Shown: positions 9,526 to 18,659, counted from the stretch's first letter. The stretch is 64,000 bases of DNA from Robertkochia marina (GCF_004799345.1 NZ_SSMC01000001.1:1-64000), one strand, 5' to 3'. The notes: generated by a model not told the origin, from the letters alone. Numbers and translations: made by a program.

Positions 9526-11964
9526 ATGAACTGCCAACATCTTCTGCTTGCCTTCGGACTGGCTTTTATTTTTTCCTGTGGCCAACCTGAAAACACCCCG
9601 TCTGAGCTTATCGCCATGGTTCCGGAAAAGGCCACTGCTGTAGTGAGAATAAATAACTACGAAGGTTTTAAAAGTGACTTAAAAAACAACGCACTGCTTC
9701 AGTCTTTAGGTGAGGCCAATGTTTTTCGTGAAGGTGAAGACCTGGTTAGTTCACTGCAATACATCAACCCAAAGGGAGAGTCCCTGCTATACTTTTCTGA
9801 GATCGGCAAAGACAATTTTGAATACACACTGATCACTGAGAATCATAATGATCTGATCGCCATCGACTCAACCCTGGGGCGGTCCATAGAGCAAATTTCT
9901 TACGACAACCACACCATTAACAAACTCCTTATTGAGAACAAGCCAATATTTTCCACCAGTATCGGGAAGTTCTTTATTGCCTCTTCCTCTCAGTTACCCG
10001 TAGAAGATCTTATAAGGAACCGAAGCAAAATACAGGGGGTAAAAGAGCTAATGAGACTGTATACGGTTGCACAAACACAGGCTTCAGCAACCCTGTTCAT
10101 CAATAATAAGAACAGTCGGCAATTACTTTCAAAGGTCATAAACAACGAAACAGCCGATGTTTTTCGGGCCATGTCAGAATGGAGCTCATTAGATCTTGAG
10201 ATCGATCAGGAACTGTTGAGAGGGAATGGGATCGCAGTCGCCGGCGACAGCATCCCCAATATTCTAAACCGCTTTAAGCAACGGGAGCCGGGACGAAGCA
10301 AAATAGCCGACATAACTCCGGCCATAAGCAGCTATTTTATAGGTATTCCCAATGCAAACGGACTTATCAGAGACCTGACCAACACAAAAGACAGTCTTTT
10401 TACAGACGCCAAAGAAGCCGGGTTTATCAAGCTGGGAGACACAGAGATCTGGACGCTGGAATTTGAAGATGATACAGACCTTACGGAGCGGTTGAGACCT
10501 TATAAAGCAGGTGGAGAAAGCTACCGGGATTTCGACATCATTACCTTAAACAATAAAGATCTTATCAGAGACCGGTTTGGCTTTTTAAAAGCCGAAACAG
10601 ACGCTGAATTTGCAGCTTTAAAATCTCCTTACCTGTTCCTTTCTGACAACAAAGAAGGACTTAAGGACCTTATTGCAAATATTCAGAATCGCTCTGTAAT
10701 GAGCAACCTGAGCGCCTTTAAAAATGTAAGAACAGAATTAGCAGACGCCTCCTCTATTGAACTATTTGTGAACCTGGAAAGCCTGAGAAAGAACAACAGC
10801 ATTCTTGATGAAGACCTTAAAAAATCAATTAAAGATCTGAATGATCACAAAATGCTCGCGCTGCAGTACATCATGGAAAGAGATTTTGCCCATGTGAATC
10901 TGATCACCAAAAAGTCAAGCGAGACCGGCACGAAAGATCACCTGATCAGCCAGGTATTTAATACCGAGGTTGATGCACCGGTAATTAGCCGACCTCAATT
11001 TGTTTACAACCATCGCACCAAAAAGAAAGAGGTCGTTATACAGGATGCCGACAACGGTTTATACCTGATCTCTACTACGGGTAAAGTGCTTTGGAAAAAG
11101 CAGCTGGACGGACCGGTACTGGGAGATATTCAACAGATAGACATCTATCGCAACGGGCGCTGGCAATTAGCCTTCAACACTGCCGGAAAGATGTATGTGG
11201 TAGACCGGAACGGGAATGATGTAGCGCCTTTTCCGATTACCCCTCAGTCTGCGATCACCCAACCGTTAGGAGTTTTTGATTATGACAACACCAAGAACTA
11301 CCGATTCTGCCTGACCCTCAACAATAAGAGCGTTATGTACAACCGGGAAGCCAAGATCATTTCAGGCTTCAATATGCAACCCACCCAAAGCCCTATTAGC
11401 AATACCCCTAAGCATATGCGCATTGGGAAAAAAGATTTTATTGCCGTTAAAGAGGCTAACGGAAGACTTCACCTGTTGCACAGAACGGGAGAACCGAGGA
11501 TCAAGATCGAACAAAACCTGGACCTTTCAGACAATGAAGTCTACCAATACAATGATCAATTTACCGCAACCACCAGAGACGGAGACCTCCTGACCATAGA
11601 TACCAAAGGGAATATCAAAAGAGTTAAAAAGCCTTTTGAATCTTCTCATAAAATAGATGCCACCCTTCATACACTCACGGCCATTTCGAATAATATACTC
11701 TACATCAAAGACAAGAGCATTGAATTAGATTACGGTATGTATACCCAGCCCAGGATATTTTACCTGTATGACAAACTTTACATAGCTGTTACCGACAAGC
11801 AAAGCCACCAGGTGTACCTGTTTGACAGTAATGGAGAACTGTTAAAAAACTTCCCTGTTTACGGCACCTCACTGGTGGATATGGATGATATTGACAATGA
11901 CAAAAAGGTGGAACTGGTTACCACAGGAGATGATAACAGCGTAGTGGTTTACAGCCTCAAATGA
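9526..11964 (+). CDS. Large lipoprotein with C-terminal beta-propeller-like half
   Basis: An 812-residue protein with a signal peptide ending in a lipobox (IFSC, Cys about 18), so it is likely lipid-anchored. The N-terminal part begins 'IAMVPEKATAVVRINNYEGF', resembling the DUF3352-type proteins that open with a 'P.da...i...n' strand; this is a loose resemblance. From about residue 485 the sequence repeats blade-like segments ('DADNGLYLISTTGKVLWKKQ', 'NTAGKMYVVDRNGNDV', 'SNGELLKNFPV', 'VELVTTGDDNSVVVYSL'), as in PQQ/WD-like propellers. No catalytic residues are evident. A role in envelope assembly or protein interaction is possible but not shown. It converges on lipB with a 15-base gap. Confidence 0.7.
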   Translation: MNCQHLLLAFGLAFIFSCGQPENTPSELIAMVPEKATAVVRINNYEGFKSDLKNNALLQSLGEANVFREGEDLVSSLQYINPKGESLLYFSEIGKDNFEYTLITENHNDLIAIDSTLGRSIEQISYDNHTINKLLIENKPIFSTSIGKFFIASSSQLPVEDLIRNRSKIQGVKELMRLYTVAQTQASATLFINNKNSRQLLSKVINNETADVFRAMSEWSSLDLEIDQELLRGNGIAVAGDSIPNILNRFKQREPGRSKIADITPAISSYFIGIPNANGLIRDLTNTKDSLFTDAKEAGFIKLGDTEIWTLEFEDDTDLTERLRPYKAGGESYRDFDIITLNNKDLIRDRFGFLKAETDAEFAALKSPYLFLSDNKEGLKDLIANIQNRSVMSNLSAFKNVRTELADASSIELFVNLESLRKNNSILDEDLKKSIKDLNDHKMLALQYIMERDFAHVNLITKKSSETGTKDHLISQVFNTEVDAPVISRPQFVYNHRTKKKEVVIQDADNGLYLISTTGKVLWKKQLDGPVLGDIQQIDIYRNGRWQLAFNTAGKMYVVDRNGNDVAPFPITPQSAITQPLGVFDYDNTKNYRFCLTLNNKSVMYNREAKIISGFNMQPTQSPISNTPKHMRIGKKDFIAVKEANGRLHLLHRTGEPRIKIEQNLDLSDNEVYQYNDQFTATTRDGDLLTIDTKGNIKRVKKPFESSHKIDATLHTLTAISNNILYIKDKSIELDYGMYTQPRIFYLYDKLYIAVTDKQSHQVYLFDSNGELLKNFPVYGTSLVDMDDIDNDKKVELVTTGDDNSVVVYSLK

Positions 11965-11979
11965 TCAGAATCCTGTTGT

Positions 11980-12699
11980 TTAGGACAACTGAGGTTTTAC
12001 AGCGATCATTTCCGCTTCGAATAAGTCGGTAAAATGTTTGATGATCTTAGGTTTTACCTCCTCAACATCAACTTCTTTTACACCCAGTTCGACATTCAGG
12101 GAGGTTACAGCCTTGTCTTTAATACCACAGGGAACGATATTGTCAAAATAACCCAGGTCGGCATTGACATTAAAAGCAAACCCGTGCATGGTGATCCATC
12201 GGGAAGCCCTCACGCCCATGGCACAGATCTTTCTGGCAAAGGGAGTACCCACATCAAGCCAAACGCCCGTTTCACCTTTAGAGCGCTCTGCTTTTATGCC
12301 ATACTCGTCAAGGGTTAATATGATAGCCTCCTCCAACAGTCTGAGATATTTATGAATATCGGTAAAGAAATTTTCCAGATCGAGTATTGGATACCCCACG
12401 ATCTGTCCGGGTCCATGATAGGTAATGTCGCCTCCTCTGTTGATCTTATAAAAGGTTGCACCTTTTTCTTCTAATTGCTGCTCATTGAGCAACAGGTTAG
12501 AGAGATCACCGCTCTTACCTAAGGTATAAACATGAGGATGCTCTACGAACAAAAAATGATTCGGGGTTGGCTCAGAAGCCGCTTCCCTCCTGTTCCTGAC
12601 CTTAACATCAAAAGTTTCCTGAAATAATTGCTCCTGGTAATCCCACGTATCCTTATAATCACGATGGCCCAGGTCTTGTAACAATACCTTTTTATTCAT
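11980..12699 (-). CDS. lipB: Octanoyl-[acyl-carrier-protein]:protein octanoyltransferase
   Basis: A 239-residue enzyme that moves octanoate from acyl carrier protein to lipoyl domains, the first step of lipoate synthesis. The motifs are in order: 'RGGDITYHGPGQIVGYP' (88-104), 'GVW' (145-147), the catalytic lysine region 'RKICAMGVR' (K157) and the catalytic cysteine in 'PCGIKDKAVTSL' (C191). The length is normal. It is a single gene on the minus strand. A good -7 box lies so close to the start that the message may be leaderless (see the promoter entry). lipA is not in the window. Confidence 0.96.
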   Translation of the reverse strand: MNKKVLLQDLGHRDYKDTWDYQEQLFQETFDVKVRNRREAASEPTPNHFLFVEHPHVYTLGKSGDLSNLLLNEQQLEEKGATFYKINRGGDITYHGPGQIVGYPILDLENFFTDIHKYLRLLEEAIILTLDEYGIKAERSKGETGVWLDVGTPFARKICAMGVRASRWITMHGFAFNVNADLGYFDNIVPCGIKDKAVTSLNVELGVKEVDVEEVKPKIIKHFTDLFEAEMIAVKPQLS

Positions 12700-12703
12700 G
12701 TGG

Positions 12704-12711
12704 CAAAGATA
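12704..12711 (-). promoter_or_regulatory. -7 box of lipB, possibly leaderless
   Basis: TATCTTTG on the minus strand, a full match to TAnnTTTG, only 4 bases before the lipB ATG. Transcription would begin at or next to the start codon. No TTG was found at the proper upstream distance because the tandem repeat at 12728 starts there. Confidence 0.5.
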
Positions 12712-12727
12712 AGGGTTTTAGGTGTCA

Positions 12728-12805
12728 GGGACGAGTTCGAGGAACGAGTTTGGGGAACGAGTTTGAGGGACGAGTTTGGGGAACGAGTTTGAGGAACGAG
12801 TTTGA
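12728..12805. repeat. Six tandem copies of a 13-bp unit
   Basis: Six units of the form GGAACGAGTTTGA/G, with changes at two or three positions only. Directly after it, two copies of the 14-base ATGATGGATTATGG follow (12806-12833). A single GAGGAACGAG copy also occurs near 62863. The array sits just upstream of lipB where a -33 box would be expected. Confidence 0.85.
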
Positions 12806-12844
12806 ATGATGGATTATGGATGATGGATTATGGATTGTGAATGC

Positions 12845-12887
12845 ATCGTCTTCGCGAGACCTACGAAGTAGGTTGTGGCGATCTGCC
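12845..12887 (+). repeat. Type-1 hairpin element, copy a
   Basis: ATCGTCTTCGCGAG, then the inverted repeat ACCTAC-GAA-GTAGGT, then TGTGGCGATCTGCC. The outer blocks recur at 18532, 18843, 19042, 43821 and 62903, with different stems. Confidence 0.7.
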
Positions 12888-12954
12888 TCAACTAGTACTG
12901 GGATTAATTAAGGCTTACCTGTAATAAGCCCTCCCCTCCAGGCGAAGCTTATTC

Positions 12955-13021
12955 GCCAGCGCGCCACCTGGCTCCTCACTATGAAAGGTTCACTGAACCT
13001 TTCACAATCGTTCGGCCCTCC
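12955..13021 (-). repeat. Variable-stem intergenic element, copy 4
   Basis: On the minus strand: GGCCGAACGATTG, a perfect 11-bp inverted repeat (12982-13004, TGAAAGGTTCA / TGAACCTTTCA), then TAGTGAGGAGCCAGGTGG and a GCGCGCTGGC tail. A second short hairpin GCCAG / CTGGC can form in the tail. Confidence 0.75.
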
Positions 13022-13252
13022 TCCCAGCGGGAGGGGAGTTGTATTACGCAACTGCCAACTACTGAGAAAATACAAAGCCACTTCATATAAAGAATCCTTC
13101 TCCCTTTGGGGGGGGGAAGGTAATCACACTTTTGTGTGATCGGATGGGGGCTTCCAGTGCTCAAGCTTTTTTAGAATCAAATTATATCCCCTCCTTGCGA
13201 AGGAGGGGTGCCCGCATAGCGGGCGGGCCTGCCTGCCGGCAGACAGGGTGGT

Positions 13253-13411
13253 TTACCGGTTCGGATTATTCAAGATAACCAGGGCCGCGATCACGCCGGG
13301 TACCCATCCACAGAGCCATAACAGAAAAACAATAATCACAGAACCACAGCCTTTATCAAGAACAGCAAAGGGCGGACAAATAATAGACAGTAATACTCTC
13401 CAGATACTCAT
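13253..13411 (-). CDS. Pmp3/YqaE-family small membrane protein
   Basis: A 52-residue gene read directly from the minus strand. It starts MSIWRVLLSIICPPFAVL, and has the family signatures 'PPFAV' (13-17), 'KGCG' (20-23), 'LLWLCGWVPGVIAAL' and 'VILN'. Two membrane segments are seen (about 4-18 and 25-46). Members are small inner-membrane proteins often linked to salt or membrane stress in other organisms; the exact role is unknown. It stands alone, surrounded by repeats, and is oriented away from lysS. Confidence 0.85.
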   Translation of the reverse strand: MSIWRVLLSIICPPFAVLDKGCGSVIIVFLLWLCGWVPGVIAALVILNNPNR

Positions 13412-13545
13412 GGGGTTTGCTTTTGAAGTTGCTTTTAACGGGGCTTTAATAAGGCCTTATGCAATTCATTAGACTCTCCAAAAGGCCATTTGTTACAGTT
13501 TACACAAACTAATCTGAAGCCGTTATTGCAAAAGAGCACATGGCT

Positions 13546-13576
13546 TTGACTGATTATCAAATACTCACTATCTTTG
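13546..13576 (+). promoter_or_regulatory. Promoter of lysS
   Basis: TTTG at 13545-13548 (TTG 13546-13548), a 20-base spacer and TATCTTTG at 13569-13576, a full consensus match. The predicted start is about 19 bases before the lysS ATG. Confidence 0.7.
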
Positions 13577-13600
13577 CAGGCTTAAATGTAAAAAGAAACT

Positions 13601-15289
13601 ATGCAACTTTCTGAACAGGAACTGATCCGTAGAGAAAAACTTTCAAAGTTAAGAGCCATGGGTATCAACCCATATCCCGCCGAATTATTTCCGGTAGATC
13701 ATACCTCAAAACAGGTAAAGGCCAACTATGAGGAAGGAAAAAAGGTGATCCTTGCCGGTCGATTAATGTCGAGAAGAATTCAGGGGAAGGCTTCATTTGC
13801 TGAACTACAGGACAGTGAAGGTCGCATACAGATCTATTTTAACCGGGATGAGATCTGCCCCGGGGAAGACAAAACCCTGTACAACGAAGTTTACAAAAAA
13901 CTTCTTGATATCGGAGACATTATCGGGATCGAAGGAGAACTGTTCACCACCAATGTAGGAGAGAAAACCATTATGGTGAAGAATTTCAAAGTTCTGAATA
14001 AATCCCTGCGTCCGTTACCACTACCAAAGGTAGATAGTGAGGGTAAGGTATACGATGAGTTCAATGATCCTGAGCTTAGATACAGAATGCGTTACGTAGA
14101 CCTTATCGTGAATCCTCAGGTAAAAGACACTTTTATCAAAAGAACAAAGATCACCAACAGTATCCGGGAGTTCTTTAACGACAAGGGATACCTCGAAGTA
14201 GAAACGCCGATCCTTCAGGCCATTCCCGGCGGAGCGGCGGCAAGACCCTTTGAAACCCATCACAACGCCCTTAATATTCCGCTTTACCTGCGTATTGCCA
14301 ATGAATTATACCTGAAGCGACTTATTGTTGGTGGTTTTGACGGGGTGTATGAGTTTGCCAAGGACTTCAGAAATGAAGGGATGGACCGTACTCACAACCC
14401 TGAGTTCACCGTCATGGAGCTCTATGTTGCCTATAAAGATTACCACTGGATGATGAATACCACAGAGCAACTTCTCGAGAAGGTGGCCGTAGATGCTACA
14501 GGATCGACAGATGTTCAGGTGGGTGATAATACCATAAGTTTCAAGGCGCCTTACCCAAGGGTTCCTATCCTGGAGGCCATTAAACAACACACCGGATTTG
14601 ACGTTGCCGGCATGGATGAGCATGAACTTCGTGAAGTATGTCAAAAACTGGAGATACCGGTTGATGAGACCATGGGTATCGGGAAATTGATCGATGAGAT
14701 CTTTGGTGAAAAATGCGAACACCACTACATACAGCCTACCTTTATTACCGACTATCCTAAGGAAATGAGTCCGCTAACCAAGGAGCACAGAGATAACAAA
14801 GCGCTAACCGAGCGATTTGAGCTCATGGTAAACGGAAAGGAACTGGCCAATGCCTATTCAGAGCTTAATGATCCTATTGATCAGAGAGAGCGTTTTGAAG
14901 ATCAATTGAAGTTATCTGAAAAAGGTGATGATGAGGCTATGTTCATTGACCAGGACTTCTTAAGAGCCCTGGAATACGGAATGCCTCCTACCTCAGGGAT
15001 CGGGATCGGTATTGACCGCCTGGTGATGCTGCTTACCAACAACTCTTCCATTCAGGAGGTATTGTTCTTCCCGCAAATGAGACCGGAGAAAAAACCACTG
15101 GTCATTAGTGATGATGCCAAAGCAGTACTGGAGTTATTAAATAAGGAGCAAAAAATGCCTTTGGACGTTCTTAAGTCAGAGGCCGGATTATCCAATAAAA
15201 AATGGGATAAAGCCATTAAAGAACTCACAAAGAATCAGGCTGCGAAGGTTGAAAAAACAGAAGAAGGTTTGATCGTAGAGGTCCTGTAA
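13601..15289 (+). CDS. lysS: Lysyl-tRNA synthetase, class II
   Basis: A 562-residue cytoplasmic enzyme that charges tRNA-Lys. The N-terminal anticodon-binding OB fold (about 50-145, 'ILAGRLMSRRIQGKASFAELQD') is followed by the class II catalytic core with motif 2 'FRNEGMDRTHNPEFTVMELY' and motif 3 'GIGIGIDRLVMLL'. The catalytic part ends near residue 495; about 65 further residues (from 'LVISDDAKAVLELL') form a small charged extension not found in E. coli LysS. Such an extension is, as far as I recall, common in Bacteroidetes. A consensus promoter lies just upstream and a strong terminator just downstream. Confidence 0.97.
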   Translation: MQLSEQELIRREKLSKLRAMGINPYPAELFPVDHTSKQVKANYEEGKKVILAGRLMSRRIQGKASFAELQDSEGRIQIYFNRDEICPGEDKTLYNEVYKKLLDIGDIIGIEGELFTTNVGEKTIMVKNFKVLNKSLRPLPLPKVDSEGKVYDEFNDPELRYRMRYVDLIVNPQVKDTFIKRTKITNSIREFFNDKGYLEVETPILQAIPGGAAARPFETHHNALNIPLYLRIANELYLKRLIVGGFDGVYEFAKDFRNEGMDRTHNPEFTVMELYVAYKDYHWMMNTTEQLLEKVAVDATGSTDVQVGDNTISFKAPYPRVPILEAIKQHTGFDVAGMDEHELREVCQKLEIPVDETMGIGKLIDEIFGEKCEHHYIQPTFITDYPKEMSPLTKEHRDNKALTERFELMVNGKELANAYSELNDPIDQRERFEDQLKLSEKGDDEAMFIDQDFLRALEYGMPPTSGIGIGIDRLVMLLTNNSSIQEVLFFPQMRPEKKPLVISDDAKAVLELLNKEQKMPLDVLKSEAGLSNKKWDKAIKELTKNQAAKVEKTEEGLIVEVL

Positions 15290-15330
15290 TACAGGAATAA
15301 ACATCGCAAAAATTACATCTATCATAAAAA

Positions 15331-15350
15331 CCGTCGCTTTGCAGCGACGG
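15331..15350. terminator. Bidirectional terminator between lysS and the PhoD-type gene
   Basis: Perfect 7-bp hairpin CCGTCGC / GCGACGG with a six-base loop, a run of A before and seven T after. It ends lysS (plus) and probably also the phosphatase gene (minus), whose stop codon is 11 bases away. Confidence 0.9.
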
Positions 15351-15360
15351 TTTTTTTATA

Positions 15361-17097
15361 TCAGCGGGTGAGGATTTCGGTGCGATCACTCAGTACACTA
15401 AAAGCTGTACCTGTAATGGTACTCACAAAGTTCCAGCTAACCTGAATGGTTGACAAACTACAGTCGAGAAGCACAAAGCCCTTATTGGAAATATTACTGT
15501 ATACCAAGTCATCAACTAAAAGCGTCAGGGCAGCTTCAAATTGGGCTGCTGAAGCTGTAGTGCCCGATAAAAGTCTTTCGAAGCCAGCTGAACTCACTCC
15601 TGCTGTGGCCACTTCATACCCTTTAAGCGTACGATCTAGGGTATAGAGTTCATTGAACCATGCATTATGCGAATCTCCGGAAATGACAACCACCGGAGCT
15701 TCTACCCTGCTCAACAACCATTCCCGCTCGGCAGCATACCCATCCCAGGCGTCAAGATTGTAAGGCACTACATCCCTGACCCGCTCTAAATCTTCCTGCG
15801 ACAGGGTCGGATCTCCATTTTGCTGTCTCAGTTTGATCTCCAGAAGCTCTCTTAGTGTAATCTCAAGACTTTCAAGGGTCTCAGGCGAAATACTACCCGA
15901 TGCCTCCTGCTCAGAGAAACCCTGGTCTACCAGAGGTAACAGTTCTGCAGGAAACAGCATATTTCCCATTAATACCTGCTGCCCTATCAGACACCATTTA
16001 TCTGTTGAATTACCCAAACTCCCTTCCAACCAGGATCGTTGTTCAGCCCCCAAAAGAGTTCTGTCTGCCGCGTTTCGGGCATTATTTAAGGCTTCCGAGT
16101 CAACAGTAGTGTCATTATTGAGAAAAGACCGGTAATTCAATTGCAGGTCCCGGCCGGCATGCCGTGTATCTAACAGCAAGAGATCAGCTATACCACCTAT
16201 TTCAACCCTTCTGTATACCTTTGCTATATTTTCAGTTCGTACGGGAAGGTATTCACTAAATGCTTTTATGGCTTCCTGTTTACGTACCTCGTAGCTACCC
16301 TCATCCTGTTGATGGGCCGAGGCGCCACTCTGCCACGCATTATCTGCTACCTCATGATCATCCCAGACCACATAAAAAGGTTTTCTGCGATGCAGTTCCT
16401 GAAGCTGGGGGTCTTTCCTGTATTGCCGGTACCTTGATCGGTAATCATTCAACTGCAATAGTTCTTTATCAGGCTCATGGTTTCTGTTTAATCCAGCATC
16501 AACCGAAGAAGGAGTTGCGTATTCATAGATATAATCGCCCAGGTGCAATACAAAATCGGCCTCAGAATTTGCGATCGCCTCGTAAACATTAAAATAACCG
16601 GCTATGTAATTGGAACACGAACAAGCTGCAATCCTGACCTGTGCCGTTTGATCATTTTTAGAAGGTAGGGTCAGAGACTGTCCTACTGATGACACCATGC
16701 CATCTTTAAGGTTGAAGAATCGGTAAAAAAAGGAGGTGCCTTCAGGAAGATCCCTCACCTCAAGGGTAACGGTATGGTCATAGGAGGCATCGGTTGTCAC
16801 CTCGCCGCTCCTCACCACATCTTTAAAGCCCTCATCATTGGCTATCTGCCACCCAAGGGTGACCTGGCTATCATTGCTAGTGGTATAACGGGTCCAGAGA
16901 ATTACCTGGGTATCTGATGGATCAAAACTGGCCACCCCTTCAAAAAAGTTATCCCTCCTCAAGGAGTTTTCAGCCTCATCGGGCAATTGTTCTTCCAGTG
17001 GTTCATCATCTTCACAACTTATCAAATTGGGCATTAGGATTAGTCCACCGGTGAAAAGGGCAGAATCTTTCAAGAATTTTCGACGAAGCTTAGACAT
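15361..17097 (-). CDS. PhoD-type alkaline phosphatase/phosphodiesterase
   Basis: A 578-residue exported protein of the PhoD family, which releases phosphate from phosphomonoesters or diesters using Ca/Fe centres. The N-terminus has a twin-arginine-like signal (RRKFLKDSALFTGG, residues 5-18) and also a possible lipobox cysteine (LISC, residue 28). Family motifs are seen in order: 'FDPSDTQVILWTRYT' in the N-terminal Ig-like domain (about 57-71), 'HLGDYIYEY', 'YVVWDDHEVADNAW' and 'VVISGDSHNAWF'. The D, H and N metal ligands are all present. It is a single-gene unit. The substrate range cannot be told from sequence. Confidence 0.9.
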   Translation of the reverse strand: MSKLRRKFLKDSALFTGGLILMPNLISCEDDEPLEEQLPDEAENSLRRDNFFEGVASFDPSDTQVILWTRYTTSNDSQVTLGWQIANDEGFKDVVRSGEVTTDASYDHTVTLEVRDLPEGTSFFYRFFNLKDGMVSSVGQSLTLPSKNDQTAQVRIAACSCSNYIAGYFNVYEAIANSEADFVLHLGDYIYEYATPSSVDAGLNRNHEPDKELLQLNDYRSRYRQYRKDPQLQELHRRKPFYVVWDDHEVADNAWQSGASAHQQDEGSYEVRKQEAIKAFSEYLPVRTENIAKVYRRVEIGGIADLLLLDTRHAGRDLQLNYRSFLNNDTTVDSEALNNARNAADRTLLGAEQRSWLEGSLGNSTDKWCLIGQQVLMGNMLFPAELLPLVDQGFSEQEASGSISPETLESLEITLRELLEIKLRQQNGDPTLSQEDLERVRDVVPYNLDAWDGYAAEREWLLSRVEAPVVVISGDSHNAWFNELYTLDRTLKGYEVATAGVSSAGFERLLSGTTASAAQFEAALTLLVDDLVYSNISNKGFVLLDCSLSTIQVSWNFVSTITGTAFSVLSDRTEILTR

Positions 17098-17356
17098 CTT
17101 GTTACTTTTTCCCGGAAATTACTAATTCCTGCCTATTACCTGATAAAAGCACTACGAACCATTGAATTTATCAGGCAACAACTACCTAACCACAAAAAAA
17201 CGGGCATGAGTTCTATCTAATACGAAAAAAAGGAAACCAACTGAGAGATGAATTACTCAGAGGAAGAGATGTTGAGTAGCGCCATTCAACCTGGAAGCAG
17301 CACTCAAAAAGAATCACAATGATCAGGGTTCCTTTTGAGAAAACTTAACCAAGCCT

Positions 17357-17467
17357 TTATACCATTTTAAATAACAGCGTCAGACTCAGTGCCAGGCTTG
17401 CCAGGGTGAAAGCCATTCCTATGACGATCATTGGCACCGGATTGAAGTATTGTTCTTTTGACTTCAT
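17357..17467 (-). CDS. 36-residue membrane peptide of unknown function
   Basis: A short reading frame, MKSKEQYFNPVPMIVIGMAF followed by TLASLALSLTLLFKMV, with charged N-terminus and one or two hydrophobic segments. The longer frame that starts at 17542 runs through AT-rich upstream DNA, so the internal ATG at 17467 is preferred. No family is recognised. The amphipathic layout and clean hydrophobic run make it plausible, but it could also be chance. Confidence 0.45.
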   Translation of the reverse strand: MKSKEQYFNPVPMIVIGMAFTLASLALSLTLLFKMV

Positions 17468-17586
17468 TAGATTGGGGTTTGCAAAATGAAAGTAATATAA
17501 AATACTGATTCTAAAAACATTAACACCCCTATTTGTTGTCAAACCCTTAAAATGTGTTGAGAATTAAAGCAAGTTTATGGCAAAAA

Positions 17587-17609
17587 AAAGACCCTTATAT
17601 CGGGTCTTT
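17587..17609 (-). terminator. Terminator downstream of the acidic repeat protein
   Basis: Hairpin AAAGACCC / GGGTCTTT (8 bp) with A-run and T-run flanks, about 105 bases past the stop of the gene at 17716. It can work in both directions. Confidence 0.8.
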
Positions 17610-17715
17610 TCTTTTTTGTCGTTGACACTAAAGTTGATTAGGCTTTGGTGTCAACACTCTAACTACTAACAAAATCACACTTAAAATTAACTAACTATAT
17701 GATTCATTTACCTGT

Positions 17716-18330
17716 TTAGAAATCCAATTCGGCAATGGCCTCAGACTGTCTGAATCTGTTCATAAAATGATAATCCATTTTTATGTACTTGATCGCATTC
17801 AGGTCGCCTACATGAGGGTCGAAATTTTCAGGAAGCCATGCCAGCGTATCAAAACCCAGCACTATTTCTTCTTCCTCTTCGGCATAAGCCAGATCATTCA
17901 GGTATGCCATATGCGCATCAAATCCGTCAGGAAGGTACTGAGCCGTTTCAAACCCCAGGGTGATCTCCTCTTCTTCCTCTACGTATAAGATATCATTAAG
18001 ATCGCCGGCGAAGGCGTCGAAATTCTCCGGAAGGTATTCGGCGGTTTCAAAACCAAGAACCACTTCCGCTTCTTCTTCGATAAATACAATGTCATTAAGA
18101 TTCCCGGCATGGGCATCAAAATTCTCAGGCAGGTAGGCTGCCGTATCGAATCCTAAAACGATCTCTTCTTGTTCTTCTACATAAAGAATTTGATCGATGT
18201 TAAGTTCTGCTGCAGACGCTTCACAGGCCACCTCATTGTATACAGGTTCATACTCTGTAGTGTCGCTCTCCATTTGAGTAGTTCCGTTCCATCCCAGAAT
18301 TAAACTACTTACTAAAATTAAACTGTTCAT
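17716..18330 (-). CDS. Acidic protein with four 33-residue repeats
   Basis: A 204-residue protein with a short hydrophobic start (MNSLILVSSLILGWNG) that could be a signal peptide. From about residue 48 to 180 there are four tandem units of 33 residues: two aromatic/hydrophobic residues, a run of E, 'I/V-LGF-D/E-T', 'YLPENFDAH' and 'LND'. Every unit keeps LGF.T and LP.(N/G)FD. The composition is strongly acidic with few Lys or Arg until the C-terminal tail. I recall similar LGFDTA.YLPE.F segments in other flavobacterial hypothetical proteins, but no function. The role is unknown; it may be secreted or periplasmic, and metal-binding by the acidic runs is only a guess. Confidence 0.75.
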   Translation of the reverse strand: MNSLILVSSLILGWNGTTQMESDTTEYEPVYNEVACEASAAELNIDQILYVEEQEEIVLGFDTAAYLPENFDAHAGNLNDIVFIEEEAEVVLGFETAEYLPENFDAFAGDLNDILYVEEEEEITLGFETAQYLPDGFDAHMAYLNDLAYAEEEEEIVLGFDTLAWLPENFDPHVGDLNAIKYIKMDYHFMNRFRQSEAIAELDF

Positions 18331-18460
18331 TTTTTGATTATTTATTGGTTCGTTTGATGATTGATTACACTAATAAGACTATCTATAAATCAAAATGTTA
18401 CGGGTATTTTGAAGAATTTAACAGTTGGGAGATTCTTTAACTTTCTTTTAGAGGTAAGCG

Positions 18461-18516
18461 GTTATGCGGTTATGCGGTTATGCGGTTATGCGGTTATGCG
18501 GTTATGCGGTTATGCG
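18461..18516. repeat. Seven exact copies of GTTATGCG
   Basis: Seven uninterrupted 8-base units. The array is followed by AACAAATGAAAAATAATC and then a type-1 element, the same order as at 43750-43860. The copy number is also seven there. Confidence 0.95.
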
Positions 18517-18531
18517 AACAAATGAAAAATA

Positions 18532-18574
18532 ATCGTCTTCGCGAGGTTTACAAAGTAAACCGTGGCGATCTCCC
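18532..18574 (+). repeat. Type-1 hairpin element, copy b
   Basis: ATCGTCTTCGCGAG, inverted repeat GTTTAC-AAA-GTAAAC, then CGTGGCGATCTCCC. This is the copy nearest to the apparent consensus. Confidence 0.75.
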
Positions 18575-18659
18575 GAATCGAATTCAATGCCTTTCGGCAC
18601 TGTAGTTGGTTTTGGAATTGAAATATACCCCCTCCTTTCCAAGGAGGACTGAGCGTGTA

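Larger units (their letters stand above)
12700..13252. other. Repeat-filled stretch between lipB and the Pmp3/YqaE gene
   Basis: No gene is visible. In order it holds the lipB -7 box, the 13-bp array, a type-1 hairpin element (12845-12887), a variable-stem element (12955-13021), a run of nine G residues near 13108-13116, and a CCTGCCTGCCGGCAGACAGG-like palindrome near 13228-13247. Open frames across it are composed of repeat sequence. Confidence 0.6.

Noticed and set aside
13248-13472. 74-residue plus-strand frame
   Set aside because: It is the shadow of the Pmp3/YqaE gene on the minus strand, whose protein has a clear family match.
18461-18516. Possible CRISPR array
   Set aside because: The unit is 8 bases with no spacers; no cas gene is near. 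It is a simple tandem repeat.
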